26,356 nucleotides of DNA, from positions 1-26,356 of the forward strand of contig CAJUMR010000036.1 in the NCBI GenBank assembly GCA_910587475.1, given 5' to 3'. The notes beneath the pieces were generated by a model. The model was not told where the DNA came from. It ran no database searches and saw nothing but the letters and a program-made list of their open reading frames with translations. The DNA is from an uncultured Muribaculaceae bacterium (GTDB lineage Bacteria; Bacteroidota; Bacteroidia; Bacteroidales; Muribaculaceae). A program made the position numbers and the translations under genes. Within the stretch, counting starts at the first letter, position 1. Every line of letters starts with the position of its first letter. This document shows, piece by piece, positions 8,239 through 16,586 of this stretch.

Positions 8239-9006
8239 TTATTGATTATCGACCTGCTGCTTGATCCAGTCATAGCCCTTCTCCTCAAGCTCGAGCGCCA
8301 GCTCGGGGCCACCCGAATAGACGATGCGGCCTTTGTATAGGATGTGGACAAAGTCAGGTTTGATATAGTCGAGCAGACGCTGATAGTGGGTGATGACTAT
8401 GGTGGCGTTGCGGTCGGTTTTCAGACGGTTGACACCTCCGGCAACGATGCGCAGGGCGTCGATGTCGAGGCCGCTGTCTGTCTCGTCGAGTATCGACAGG
8501 CGCGGTTCGAGCACAGCCATCTGGAAGATTTCGTTGCGCTTCTTCTCGCCACCCGAAAAACCTTCGTTGACCGATCGTGAGGCAAGTTTGTTGTCAAGCT
8601 CGACGATCTCGCGCTTCTGACGCATGAGTTTCAGGAAATCGCCGGCCGACAGAGGAGCCTCGTTGAAATATTTACGCTTGGCGTTGACCGCCGCACGCAT
8701 AAAGTTGACCATCGACACACCGGGGATCTCGACCGGATATTGGAACGACAGGAACAGACCCTCGTGCGAACGGTCCTCGGGCGACAGTCCGAGCAGATCG
8801 ACCCCGTGGAAGTCGGCCGAGCCGGCTGTGACCGAGAATTTCGGATCGCCGGCGAGCACCCCCGAGAGAGTACTCTTGCCCGAACCGTTGGGCCCCATTA
8901 TAGCATGCACCTCTCCAGGACGGACTGTCAGGTTGATGCCCTTCAATATTTCCTTGCCTTCAATTCCGGCATGAAGATTCTCGACTTTTAGCAGAATGTC
9001 TTCCAT
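8239..9006 (-). CDS. sufC: Fe-S assembly ATPase SufC
   Basis: SufC is the ABC-type ATPase that drives conformational change of the SufBD scaffold; it is cytoplasmic and not a transporter. The protein has 255 residues. Walker A is GPNGSGKST (38-46), the SufC-type signature is FSGGEKKRNEI (150-160), Walker B is ILDETDSGLD (172-181) and the H-loop histidine is His207. The ATG at 9006 (MEDILLKVENL) is chosen because the family begins there; the 34 in-frame codons upstream run into sufB and look non-homologous. The gap to sufB is 46 bases. Confidence 0.97.
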   Translation of the reverse strand: MEDILLKVENLHAGIEGKEILKGINLTVRPGEVHAIMGPNGSGKSTLSGVLAGDPKFSVTAGSADFHGVDLLGLSPEDRSHEGLFLSFQYPVEIPGVSMVNFMRAAVNAKRKYFNEAPLSAGDFLKLMRQKREIVELDNKLASRSVNEGFSGGEKKRNEIFQMAVLEPRLSILDETDSGLDIDALRIVAGGVNRLKTDRNATIVITHYQRLLDYIKPDFVHILYKGRIVYSGGPELALELEEKGYDWIKQQVDNQ

Positions 9007-9052
9007 TTTATCTATAGTGTCTTGTATGTTTTCTGATAATCTATATGTTATT

Positions 9053-10534
9053 TTATCCGACCGAACCTTCGAGTGTGATCGAAAGCAGTTTCTGAGCCTC
9101 GACGGCAAACTCCATCGGCAGCTTGTTCATCACCTCTTTGGCATAGCCGTTGACAATCAGTGCCACGGCTTCCTCTGTCGGTATGCCGCGCTGGTTGCAG
9201 TAGAAGAGCTGATCTTCAGAGATCTTCGAAGTGGTTGCCTCGTGCTCGACGATCGCTGTCTCGTTTTTGACATCGATATACGGGAATGTGTGGGCGCCGC
9301 ATGTGCCGCTCAGCAACAGCGAGTCACACTGTGTGTAGTTTCTCACACCGCTCGCATCCGGAGCCACACTGACAAGTCCGCGGTAGGAGTTCTGGCTGTG
9401 TCCGGCCGAAATGCCTTTCGACACAATTGTCGAACGTGAATTTTTGCCGATATGTATCATCTTCGTGCCCGTATCGGCCTGCTGATGATTGTTGGTGACG
9501 GCGACCGAATAAAATTCGCCGACCGAACCCTCGCCGGCCAGGATGCAACCGGGATATTTCCATGTTATAGCCGATCCGGTCTCGACCTGTGTCCACGACA
9601 GCTTCGAGTAGTCGCCGCGGCAGAGTCCGCGCTTGGTCACGAAGTTGTAGACACCGCCCTTGCCGTCCTTATCGCCGGCATACCAGTTCTGGACTGTCGA
9701 ATATTTCACCTCGGCACGCTCCTCGACGATAATTTCCACGATTGCCGCATGGAGCTGATTTTCGTCGCGCATCGGAGCGGTGCATCCTTCGAGATAGCTG
9801 ACATAGCTTTCGTCGTCGGCCACGATCAGAGTGCGTTCAAACTGTCCTGTGCCCGACGCGTTGATGCGGAAATAGGTCGACAGTTCCATCGGACAACGCA
9901 CACCCTTGGGGATATAGACAAACGATCCGTCGCTGAACACCGCCGAGTTGAGCGCCGCAAAAAAGTTGTCACGGTAGCTCACCACTTTGCCGAGATACTT
10001 CCTGACGAGATCGGGATAGTCTTTCACAGCCTCGCTGAACGAGCAGAAAATGATGCCGAGTTCCGCCAGTTTCTCGCGGTGGGTCGTCTTCACCGACACA
10101 GAGTCCATCACCGCATCGACAGCCATGCCGCTGAGAGCTTTCTGCTCTTCAAGCGGGATGCCGAGACGGTTGAACGTGTCGAGCAACTGCGGATCGACCT
10201 CGTCGAGGCTCTTGGGAGCGTTTTTCTTCTTAGGGGCCGCATAATAGCTGATGGCCTGATAGTCGATCTCGGGTATGTCGAGATGGGCCCAGCGGGGCAT
10301 CTCGAGGGTCTGCCAATAGCGGAAGGCCTTCAGGCGGAATTCGAGCAACCAATCGGGCTCGCCCTTCTTCTCGGAAATCAGGCGCACGACGTCCTCATTG
10401 AGTCCGCGGGCGATGATGTCGCTGTCGATGTCCGACACGAAGCCATATTTATAATCAGATCCCGTAACGTCGCGCAACACATCGTCAGACGATGTGTTGC
10501 CGTTAGCGGTCTGTATGTCTCTATCCTTTTCCAT
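9053..10534 (-). CDS. sufB: Fe-S assembly scaffold protein SufB
   Basis: SufB is the main scaffold protein, receiving persulfide sulfur from SufS and assembling the cluster with SufC and SufD. The protein has 493 residues against about 495 in E. coli. Cys251 in EGCTAPMRDENQ matches the sulfur-accepting cysteine, Cys403 in NYTQCDSLLLSG matches the second essential cysteine, and EHEATTSKISEDQLFYCNQR (430-449) is the family core with the key His and Glu. The first 25 residues are polar and probably disordered. It is the first suf gene, starting 20 bases after cvpA, and is transcribed towards sufC, sufD and sufS. Confidence 0.97.
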   Translation of the reverse strand: MEKDRDIQTANGNTSSDDVLRDVTGSDYKYGFVSDIDSDIIARGLNEDVVRLISEKKGEPDWLLEFRLKAFRYWQTLEMPRWAHLDIPEIDYQAISYYAAPKKKNAPKSLDEVDPQLLDTFNRLGIPLEEQKALSGMAVDAVMDSVSVKTTHREKLAELGIIFCSFSEAVKDYPDLVRKYLGKVVSYRDNFFAALNSAVFSDGSFVYIPKGVRCPMELSTYFRINASGTGQFERTLIVADDESYVSYLEGCTAPMRDENQLHAAIVEIIVEERAEVKYSTVQNWYAGDKDGKGGVYNFVTKRGLCRGDYSKLSWTQVETGSAITWKYPGCILAGEGSVGEFYSVAVTNNHQQADTGTKMIHIGKNSRSTIVSKGISAGHSQNSYRGLVSVAPDASGVRNYTQCDSLLLSGTCGAHTFPYIDVKNETAIVEHEATTSKISEDQLFYCNQRGIPTEEAVALIVNGYAKEVMNKLPMEFAVEAQKLLSITLEGSVG

Positions 10535-10554
10535 CTGTCGTAAAATGAATCATT

Positions 10555-11064
10555 TTATTTAAACGTTATTGCCGGCCCGCTTGTTTTCTGCTGCCACATG
10601 TCGAGCACCGCCGGCGCAACACGGTAGACAGTACGCTCGAGCATGTTGTCTGCCGCGCCGGGAGCATTGCAAACACCCGCTGCCACTCCCAAGTTGTAGA
10701 CAAGGCTGAGAATGATAGTCCACTTTATCAGCTTGAACACTGCGCCACCCATGCGGTCGAGAATACCCAGACAGGCAACTCTGACAACCAGTTTCACAAG
10801 ATTGGCAAGCAGCACTATTGCAAAATATGCGGCCAGAAAAACCAGAAAATAGCATATTACCGTTGTAAACATTGACGCCGAATCGACATCGGCATCTACC
10901 TTCAGCATCGTAAGCAACGACGGCGTAAGCGCACGCGCAGCCAACACACCGACTATCAAGCCGGCAATCTGTCCGATCTGCGACAGCAGACCCTTGATGA
11001 AGCCGCTGATCACAGCATAAAGCAATACCAGGCCTATGATTATCGTCCAGATATATGGTGTCAT
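10555..11064 (-). CDS. cvpA: CvpA family inner-membrane protein
   Basis: The protein has 169 residues with four hydrophobic segments (about 5-25, 28-48, 63-92 and 110-130). The early GFIKGLLSQIGQIAGLIVGV pattern is typical of CvpA/colicin-V-production proteins. In E. coli CvpA affects colicin V export and envelope stress tolerance; its biochemical role is not settled. Here it is the promoter-proximal gene of the suf operon, with a 20-base gap to sufB, so the two are probably co-transcribed. A functional link to Fe-S assembly is an inference from position only. Confidence 0.88.
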   Translation of the reverse strand: MTPYIWTIIIGLVLLYAVISGFIKGLLSQIGQIAGLIVGVLAARALTPSLLTMLKVDADVDSASMFTTVICYFLVFLAAYFAIVLLANLVKLVVRVACLGILDRMGGAVFKLIKWTIILSLVYNLGVAAGVCNAPGAADNMLERTVYRVAPAVLDMWQQKTSGPAITFK

Positions 11065-11120
11065 TTCTTGTGAAAATTAATGTAAATCACTGCCTTAAGG
11101 GCTGAAAGTGTTTCGGATCA

Positions 11121-11128
11121 CAAAGTTA
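11121..11128 (-). promoter_or_regulatory. -7 promoter element of the cvpA-sufBCDS operon
   Basis: The minus strand reads TAACTTTG, a full TAnnTTTG match, 56 bases before the cvpA ATG. No exact -33 TTTG occurs at 19-22 bases spacing. It is the only candidate I see upstream of the five-gene operon. Confidence 0.5.
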
Positions 11129-11177
11129 CAAAAAAAATCCCTATCAACGGCACTTCCGGCCGCTTAACACACTTCGT

Positions 11178-12230
11178 TCACAGCGGCGTCGGGTTACGGC
11201 GGTTGCCGGTCAGCACAGCAGCTAAACGGGGGAAGGTCTTGCGCAACACAACCCAACCAGCAAGACACACTGCCGTGACTGCAAAAAACACAGCGGCATA
11301 GACCGCAAGCCACTGCGCTCCTGCCGGGGCGAATAGCAGCACTGTAGCTTTTGCAAGATAAGGCTCTGCAAGACCATGAGCGCAGTAAAGAAAGAATACA
11401 CAACCGGGCGAAACCACCGGCCACCGGTCGCCGCGGCGCATCGCTACAGCCGTGAAGCCGAGGGCGCCGATCAAGACTATGACCACACTGACCGCAGGCA
11501 ACGTGTGCAGCTTGATGCCGCCGAACGTCGCTAAGGCAGTCAACACAAGATAGGCTGCAAAAAGCTGCGGGAAACGTCCGACGGCAGCCTCCAGCCGCGA
11601 CGCAGGGCATCTGAAACCTGCGGCAGCTCCGAGGGCGAAATAAAACAGTCCGCTGCAATCGCCATACTCGTCTGCCGCCCAGCACACTGCCAGAGCAATC
11701 ACTCTGACCGCAGTCACGCGATGGTTGACGGCGACGCTTATCAGCGGCCAGCCGACATAGAAAAGAAACAGATTGCGGAGAAACCAGAGCGGAACAAGTT
11801 CCGGCCCGGTCAGCGCATCGACAATCACCTGAAGCGTCAGCACGCTGTCGACTGACGCGGCATCGGTCAATTGGCCGAGGGGCGAAAGCCTCACGATGGT
11901 TCTGACAGCCAGAGCGCCGAGATTCCACAGAATGTAAGGCAACAGCAGCGATACTGACCTTCGCCTCATCAGACGCCCATAGGACTCCCACGTCTGACAG
12001 CAGCCGCGGGAGACAGCTGTCAGATAGCCTGATATGACAAAAAACAGCGGCACACACAGAGCCGGAGCTGCGTCGCTCAGATAGTCGATCACCATGCCGA
12101 CCCACTGCGGGGCGTCATAGCCGTTCATCGACGTGACATTGCAGTGCAGCGCTATGATGCCCAGACACATCGGCAGACGCATTCTGTCGATAGCCGCCGA
12201 TAATCGCTTGTCAGGTTGATGTGATGCCAT
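11178..12230 (-). CDS. Acyltransferase family 3 membrane protein
   Basis: The protein has 350 residues and about ten hydrophobic segments. N-terminal features fit the acyltransferase-3 family: the catalytic-type histidine in IIALHCN (His29), then VPLFFVISGYL (about residues 80-90) and the basic loop RLMRRRSVSLLLPYILWN. Such integral membrane enzymes move acetyl or other acyl groups onto extracytoplasmic sugars or lipids. No glycan genes adjoin it, so the acceptor cannot be named. A -33/-7 promoter lies immediately upstream, so it is probably expressed on its own, 113 bases from the cvpA start. Confidence 0.8.
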   Translation of the reverse strand: MASHQPDKRLSAAIDRMRLPMCLGIIALHCNVTSMNGYDAPQWVGMVIDYLSDAAPALCVPLFFVISGYLTAVSRGCCQTWESYGRLMRRRSVSLLLPYILWNLGALAVRTIVRLSPLGQLTDAASVDSVLTLQVIVDALTGPELVPLWFLRNLFLFYVGWPLISVAVNHRVTAVRVIALAVCWAADEYGDCSGLFYFALGAAAGFRCPASRLEAAVGRFPQLFAAYLVLTALATFGGIKLHTLPAVSVVIVLIGALGFTAVAMRRGDRWPVVSPGCVFFLYCAHGLAEPYLAKATVLLFAPAGAQWLAVYAAVFFAVTAVCLAGWVVLRKTFPRLAAVLTGNRRNPTPL

Positions 12231-12245
12231 ATGATGATTTCAACA

Positions 12246-12277
12246 CAAAGGTAACTCTATTTTACCATCAATCCAAA
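12246..12277 (-). promoter_or_regulatory. Bacteroidota promoter for the acyltransferase gene
   Basis: The minus strand shows TTTG (12274-12277), a 20-base spacer and TACCTTTG (12246-12253), matching both consensus boxes. The start codon lies 15 bases further on. Confidence 0.65.
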
Positions 12278-12319
12278 CCGCCCGCCGCCTTTACGGCTGA
12301 TACATCATACAATAACAGA

Positions 12320-12355
12320 CGAGACCTGCATCCCGACAAGGGGGTGCAGGTCTCG
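12320..12355 (-). terminator. Strong hairpin terminator after the lipoprotein gene
   Basis: CGAGACCTGCA pairs perfectly with TGCAGGTCTCG (11 bp), and an inner CCC/GGG can extend the stem. It sits 35 bases after the stop codon of the minus-strand lipoprotein gene. A uridine tract is weak on either strand. Confidence 0.65.
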
Positions 12356-12390
12356 ATATTGTAACGATTGTGCGTCAGCACACAGAATTG

Positions 12391-13200
12391 TTACCACTTG
12401 AAGGTGATCTCATCATATTTAGATGACTCACCATCTGTTGGAAACCAGTATGTATTCATTAATGTAGGCAGACCGGCAGCGTTGAGAGTCCAGTCATATT
12501 CATAGTGACCGTCTTCTTCAGTGCAGCTTACGGGAAGATGTTTGGTCGCTTTGCCAAGAAGACCTGCATAATAAGCGATCTCGATATTGTCCATATCGCA
12601 TTGGAACAGATCTTCGAACAACATTATGCCGCCCTTGTTTTCAATCGCAGTGCTTACTTTTGTCGATGTGTAGGCGATAGTATAGTTATCCGAGTCACCG
12701 TCTTCATCAACCGACGTCACTTTGGTGACATCGCCGTTAGTGTAAGCAAAAGTTGTAACCTCTTCATTGTCGGAGCGCTTCATGTAGTTGAGCTGGCCAT
12801 CGCCATTATATCCGAGATCCCATGTCTCATCTTCGCCTCCGCCATCGTAAACTTCAACCGCGTGCGAAACGAAGCCTTTGTCGTTGAGCTGCATATAGAT
12901 CACGCTTCCATAGCCGTAACGCGACGAGAGAGTCATTTTGACCTGATAGTCGGTAGCGCGTGAGAATGTGCCGTATTCGAATGTTGCTGTTTCGTCATCC
13001 GATTTGATTTCAATTACCTTACCGTCAGCGTTAGTTGTGATTTTTGCTCCGTTGAATTCTGTGGGCACACCTGCCGGGAATACGTTTTCAACGCCGGGTT
13101 CTGCGGGAACTACAGGATCTTCGTCATCGCTGCAAGAGGCAAAACCAAAACATACGGCTCCGCAAAGCGCAGCCGCTGCAAATTTCATAGTCTTGTTCAT
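12391..13200 (-). CDS. Lipoprotein, DUF4595-like
   Basis: The protein has 269 residues. It has a lipoprotein signal peptide ending GFASC (Cys23), then the acidic SDDED stretch that is common after surface-exposed lipoprotein cysteines in Bacteroidales. The mature part is a run of beta-strand repeats (ITTNADGKVIEIKSDD, WDLGYNGDGQLNYMKRSDNE, FAYTNGDVTKVTSVDEDGDS) resembling the YD-like sheets of DUF4595 proteins. No catalytic motif is visible. It has its own -7 box and a strong terminator, so it appears to be a single-gene unit. The family assignment is from pattern recognition; the function is unknown. An ATG at 13188 is an alternative start. Confidence 0.75.
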   Translation of the reverse strand: MNKTMKFAAAALCGAVCFGFASCSDDEDPVVPAEPGVENVFPAGVPTEFNGAKITTNADGKVIEIKSDDETATFEYGTFSRATDYQVKMTLSSRYGYGSVIYMQLNDKGFVSHAVEVYDGGGEDETWDLGYNGDGQLNYMKRSDNEEVTTFAYTNGDVTKVTSVDEDGDSDNYTIAYTSTKVSTAIENKGGIMLFEDLFQCDMDNIEIAYYAGLLGKATKHLPVSCTEEDGHYEYDWTLNAAGLPTLMNTYWFPTDGESSKYDEITFKW

Positions 13201-13242
13201 TTTATTCGTGGGTTGTTGATTAGATAGTTAATATTACGTCAA

Positions 13243-13250
13243 CAAAGGTA
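13243..13250 (-). promoter_or_regulatory. -7 promoter element for the DUF4595-like lipoprotein
   Basis: The minus strand reads TACCTTTG, a full TAnnTTTG match, 42 bases before the start codon. The expected -33 position falls on the C8 run at 13270-13277, so no TTTG is present there. Confidence 0.45.
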
Positions 13251-13292
13251 AGTATTTCGTTATTGATTACCCCCCCCGAATGTTAAACTATG

Positions 13293-14195
13293 TTAATTAG
13301 ACTTACGCTCGTCGTGTTCTACAAGCCAGAGCGACACGACGATCATCGCCATCGACAATATCTGCCACCATGAAAAATGATCCTGCCCGACAATATAGCT
13401 GACAAGCGACGCCACGATCAGAATGAAACCCGCATACAGCGACACGACCGTCGCCGAAAGATTTTTAAGACCGATGTCGACGAGCAGATAGCTGACTGAC
13501 GACGGAAAGATCAACACGAAGAGAAGCACCAGCATCGGCACCGACAGCACCGACATGTTCAGCACCGGAGCGTCCCAGCCGGTGATAAGCGCCACCGGTA
13601 TCGCGGCAACCGTCGCTCCGAGAAATGTCCACTTCGACACCGTGACGTTGTCGAGTGTGCGAAGAAACTGCTTCGACACAATAAGATAGATGGAATAGAC
13701 TATCGTCGATCCGGCGCAGAAGAGATTGCCGAGCAGCGGATTGCTGGCCACATCGCTGCTCTTCTGGGTGGCAACACACACCACAGCGCCCGCAACCCCG
13801 AGCAGAATGCCCGCGACCTTGACAACATCGGCTTTCTCACGCCCGAGCAGCAGACAGATGACAAACACGCACACAGGCTGCAGGCTTATGAATATCGACG
13901 ACGACACCGGGGTGGTGTAGCTGAGGCCCTTGAGCAGAAAAAACATATAGCCATAGACACACACAAATCCGAGCGCCATCAGTCCGAGGCGCTGCCTGAT
14001 GGTCGACGGGGTGCGTTCGCGGCGTCTGATTGCTCCGAGAACCCAGAAGAAAACCGTGGCGAAACCGACCCTCAGCAACACTCCGCTGCATGCCGACATA
14101 TAACGTGGCAACAGGTAGCGCAAAGCATTCTCATTGAGACCCGAAAAGGTCTTCGAGACTGCCATCGCCACATTGCCTTTCAATTTGTTGTTCAT
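13293..14195 (-). CDS. EamA/DMT-superfamily membrane transporter
   Basis: The protein has 300 residues with about ten hydrophobic segments, arranged as two halves of five, as in the drug/metabolite transporter EamA fold. Marker stretches include the first half's TTPVSSSIFISLQPVCVFVI, with the conserved proline in helix 4, and the second half's LSATVVSLYAGFILIVASLV. Members export small metabolites or amino acids; the substrate cannot be inferred. The N-terminal residues (MNNKLKGNVAMAVSKTFSGL) are normal for the Bacteroidales version. It lies 92 bases downstream of purN on the same strand and may be its distal operon partner; no promoter box is clear in that gap. Confidence 0.88.
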   Translation of the reverse strand: MNNKLKGNVAMAVSKTFSGLNENALRYLLPRYMSACSGVLLRVGFATVFFWVLGAIRRRERTPSTIRQRLGLMALGFVCVYGYMFFLLKGLSYTTPVSSSIFISLQPVCVFVICLLLGREKADVVKVAGILLGVAGAVVCVATQKSSDVASNPLLGNLFCAGSTIVYSIYLIVSKQFLRTLDNVTVSKWTFLGATVAAIPVALITGWDAPVLNMSVLSVPMLVLLFVLIFPSSVSYLLVDIGLKNLSATVVSLYAGFILIVASLVSYIVGQDHFSWWQILSMAMIVVSLWLVEHDERKSN

Positions 14196-14287
14196 AAATA
14201 TTCAACGGTTGATTACTGACGCACACGCAAACCGTGCATACGTCATATTCAACCGCGTATGCCACCAAAAGGTTCGACCGGTGCGTG

Positions 14288-14875
14288 TCAATCGATCTGC
14301 CGCGACGGAGCGATGAACTCGCGGTCGATCACCGCAGCAAAATGCTCCTGTTCAAGCTCCTGAACCTTACGGGCCACATCGTCGGCGCTGTCGGTGGGTT
14401 CGACAGCCACCGACGCCGTGAATATCACCGCTCCATCGTCGTAATGCTCGTTGACATGATGGATAGTGATACCCGTCACTTTCTCGCCTGCTGCCACGAC
14501 CGCTTCGTGGACATGTCGGCCATACATGCCTTTGCCGCCGAACTTCGGCAGCAGCGACGGATGGATGTTGACTATCCGGCCGCGGTAGCGCGCTATCAGC
14601 GGAGGAGCCACCATCAGCAGAAAACCGGCAAGCACAACCACATCGATGCCTCTCCGCTCGAGAAGCTCAATCACGCGGGCGCCGTCACGGAACTGTTCAC
14701 GGTCAAAAATCTCGCAATCGACGCCAAGGCGAGCCGCGCGTCCTACTACCGGTGCATCGCGACGGTTGGTCACCACAAGCTCAACCCTGCCGTCGCGACC
14801 GGGCATCTGGAAATATCTTATTATGTTTTCGGCGTTTGAGCCATTGCCAGAGGCAAATATCGCTATCTTTTTCAT
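14288..14875 (-). CDS. purN: Phosphoribosylglycinamide formyltransferase PurN
   Basis: PurN is the purine-synthesis enzyme that transfers a formyl group from 10-formyl-tetrahydrofolate to GAR. The protein has 195 residues, typical for the family. The phosphate-binding loop is SGNGSNAENI (residues 9-18). The active-site triad is Asn103 and His105 in VNIHPSLLP plus Asp146 in VNEHYDDGAVI. The ATG at 14875 is chosen because the family starts MKKIAIFASG, and it overlaps the previous stop as ATGA. It is the last gene of a three-gene overlapping chain with a lipoprotein and endonuclease I. Confidence 0.94.
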   Translation of the reverse strand: MKKIAIFASGNGSNAENIIRYFQMPGRDGRVELVVTNRRDAPVVGRAARLGVDCEIFDREQFRDGARVIELLERRGIDVVVLAGFLLMVAPPLIARYRGRIVNIHPSLLPKFGGKGMYGRHVHEAVVAAGEKVTGITIHHVNEHYDDGAVIFTASVAVEPTDSADDVARKVQELEQEHFAAVIDREFIAPSRQID

Positions 14876-15303
14876 ATGTTGACAACTATATAGACCTTCG
14901 ACTTCCTGTCGTCCAACACTACGCAGTGCCACTCGGTGGCGTCGGCGGTCTTCAACAGCTCGGCCGAAGATATGCCGACCTTCACTCCGTTGATCTTCAG
15001 CGAAGGGGTGGCGGGATCGTAGTCGAATCCCAGTCCGTCGCTCAGTCTCACTGCGCTGATGATTCCGTCGGTCGACCGGGAGAAAATCACTCCGCCGTCG
15101 TCATAATTGAGAGTCTGCAATTCGCCGCTGATCCTCATCGAACCGTCGCTGAGCTCGGCCGTGGTCTCACTTTCTGTCGACGACGGCCTGTCGGGCACCT
15201 CGACCTGATGATGACTTCCGGAACACGCCACTGCAGCGACTGCCACCGCCGCCGCTGCCGCTGCCGCATAGGCCTTTAAACGCTTTATCTTGATCATGAT
15301 CAT
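14872..15303 (-). CDS. Small lipoprotein between endonuclease I and purN
   Basis: The protein has 143 residues. A basic start (KIKRLK) is followed by a very alanine-rich hydrophobic stretch and AAVAC (Cys27), a plausible lipobox, so the mature protein is probably a periplasm-facing or surface lipoprotein. The rest (SMRISGELQTLNYDDGGVIF and SLKINGVKVGISSAELLKTA) looks like a small beta-rich domain. Both ends overlap neighbours by ATGA: its start overlaps the endonuclease stop, and its stop overlaps the purN start. No family is recognised. A second ATG at 15297 is possible. Confidence 0.7.
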   Translation of the reverse strand: MIMIKIKRLKAYAAAAAAAVAVAAVACSGSHHQVEVPDRPSSTESETTAELSDGSMRISGELQTLNYDDGGVIFSRSTDGIISAVRLSDGLGFDYDPATPSLKINGVKVGISSAELLKTADATEWHCVVLDDRKSKVYIVVNI

Positions 15304-16397
15304 GGCTCCACGTTGATTATCACTTTACCACGCGAACGCTCGTTGCTGTAAGTCACTTCATGACGGCCGATACCGACTTCTTCGAGCTTGACCGAAACCG
15401 TTGTCACGGCGCGGCCGTCGAGCGTCCACTCCGAGCCCGAAGCCACATAGGGCGATCTGAAATCGATGCGGCCGTCAGCCGACACCGAATAGACGGCCTT
15501 CAGCATTATAGGATCGTCGACCGGATCATCGGGATCATCAGGTTTGTCGGGTTCTTCCGGATTTTCAGGCTCTTCGGGAGTCTCGCCACCCGGCGACGGA
15601 TCATAGACTTCATCGCTATGGCGTCCCCATATATATTCGGCAAGATCAGGCCATCTGACAAACGGATTGCTGCGGCCCTGCGCCGCCTCAATGGCTGAGT
15701 CACGCTCAAGCTCGGCATCGTCGACCGGATCGGCCCTGTGCCAGCCGAGCAACAGATCCCGGCCATAGGCTGTCAGCAGCGGATAGTAGCCGTCGGCATA
15801 GAGCATCGTCGCGCGGCCGCGCCATAAATCCTGGGGATAAACCGCGACAGCATACATATAGATGCGCGCAAAGTCGCCTTTAAGTTCATCGGCCGGCTCA
15901 TGAAAATTGGTTTCGTAGCCTCCGATCTCACCGATACCCGACTTCCAATAACCGTTGTCATACAATGGTTTTGTGACCGTGCCAGGCGGAAAGTCACTGC
16001 GGTTTGCCGCTACTGCGCTGTTGCCTGCCACCATATTGTGCAGATCGTTTGCGACGATATTATAGTCAGCGCTCGACTCACCCCACCACGAAAGCTGGGC
16101 GACAGCCACCGGCTGCAGCGTTTTGGCAGCTGACGCCGAGAAGTAGTCGCGGTAACTGCCATCGGCCTGACGGCAGTAGACCGACATGAGTCTCACCACG
16201 TCGTCGGCCGACGCCACCGGTCTCGTCGGACGCCAGTCAGTGCGTAGCAATTCAAGCATACCGCGGCCATCCATTCCGGCAAACGATGCCGCCACCGACG
16301 GTTCTTCGGCCGAGGCCACAGCCCAGACGGCGAAGACCGGCAATACCGCCGCCATCCGCTTTACCTTGGCAAAAATAGTCCGTAACGCTGCTATCAT
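15300..16397 (-). CDS. Secreted endonuclease I (EndA/NucM family)
   Basis: This is a secreted non-specific DNase. From the chosen ATG at 16397 it has 365 residues: a signal peptide (1-30, VWAVASA-E), the nuclease domain (about 35-260) and an acidic proline linker (EPENPEEPDKPDDPDDP, 277-293) leading to a small C-terminal beta domain that may anchor or sort the protein. Family motifs are SWWGESSADYNIVANDLHN (103-121, with catalytic-type His120 and Asn121), EPADELKGDFAR (167-178) and GRSNPFVRWPDLAEYIW (241-257). Codons also run to 16433, but a promoter overlaps that part. An ATG at 16355 would leave a signal peptide without positive charge, so 16397 is preferred. The ATG then falls 4 bases after the -7 box. 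Confidence 0.85.
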   Translation of the reverse strand: MIAALRTIFAKVKRMAAVLPVFAVWAVASAEEPSVAASFAGMDGRGMLELLRTDWRPTRPVASADDVVRLMSVYCRQADGSYRDYFSASAAKTLQPVAVAQLSWWGESSADYNIVANDLHNMVAGNSAVAANRSDFPPGTVTKPLYDNGYWKSGIGEIGGYETNFHEPADELKGDFARIYMYAVAVYPQDLWRGRATMLYADGYYPLLTAYGRDLLLGWHRADPVDDAELERDSAIEAAQGRSNPFVRWPDLAEYIWGRHSDEVYDPSPGGETPEEPENPEEPDKPDDPDDPVDDPIMLKAVYSVSADGRIDFRSPYVASGSEWTLDGRAVTTVSVKLEEVGIGRHEVTYSNERSRGKVIINVEP

Positions 16398-16401
16398 ATC
16401 G

Positions 16402-16434
16402 CAAAGATATGAATTTTTTTCGCCGTAACCCAAA
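16402..16434 (-). promoter_or_regulatory. Bacteroidota promoter of the endonuclease-lipoprotein-purN chain
   Basis: The minus strand has TTTG (16431-16434), a 21-base spacer and TATCTTTG (16402-16409). Both boxes match consensus. The predicted transcription start is at or next to the ATG at 16397. Confidence 0.6.
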
Positions 16435-16538
16435 ATATTTATTAGCCTACAGCCCTATTATTCAATTAAATCCACAAAATCAAAATGTTAAATCGGACAG
16501 TCGTCCCGTTTTGCAGGTCACAGCGGCTGTTTATGTCA

Positions 16539-16546
16539 TAATTTTG
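16539..16546 (+). promoter_or_regulatory. -7 promoter element for the DUF6291-like gene
   Basis: TAATTTTG matches TAnnTTTG, 40 bases before the ATG at 16587. The nearest upstream TTTG (16510-16513) is 25 bases away, longer than usual. Confidence 0.4.
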
Positions 16547-16586
16547 CCTCCATAAAACAACACTCACAAAAAACAACACTACCGAC

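Noticed and set aside
6830..8245. Long open frame on the plus strand opposite sufD (471 codons)
   Set aside because: It is antisense to SufD, rich in His/Arg/Val as expected for the complement of a GC-biased gene, with no promoter or start signal.
9452..10543. 363-codon open frame opposite sufB
   Set aside because: It is antisense to a strongly supported SufB gene and has no family features.
13270..13277. Run of eight C as a phase-variable promoter tract
   Set aside because: It lies between two minus-strand genes near the expected -33 region of the lipoprotein promoter, but nothing else supports switching.
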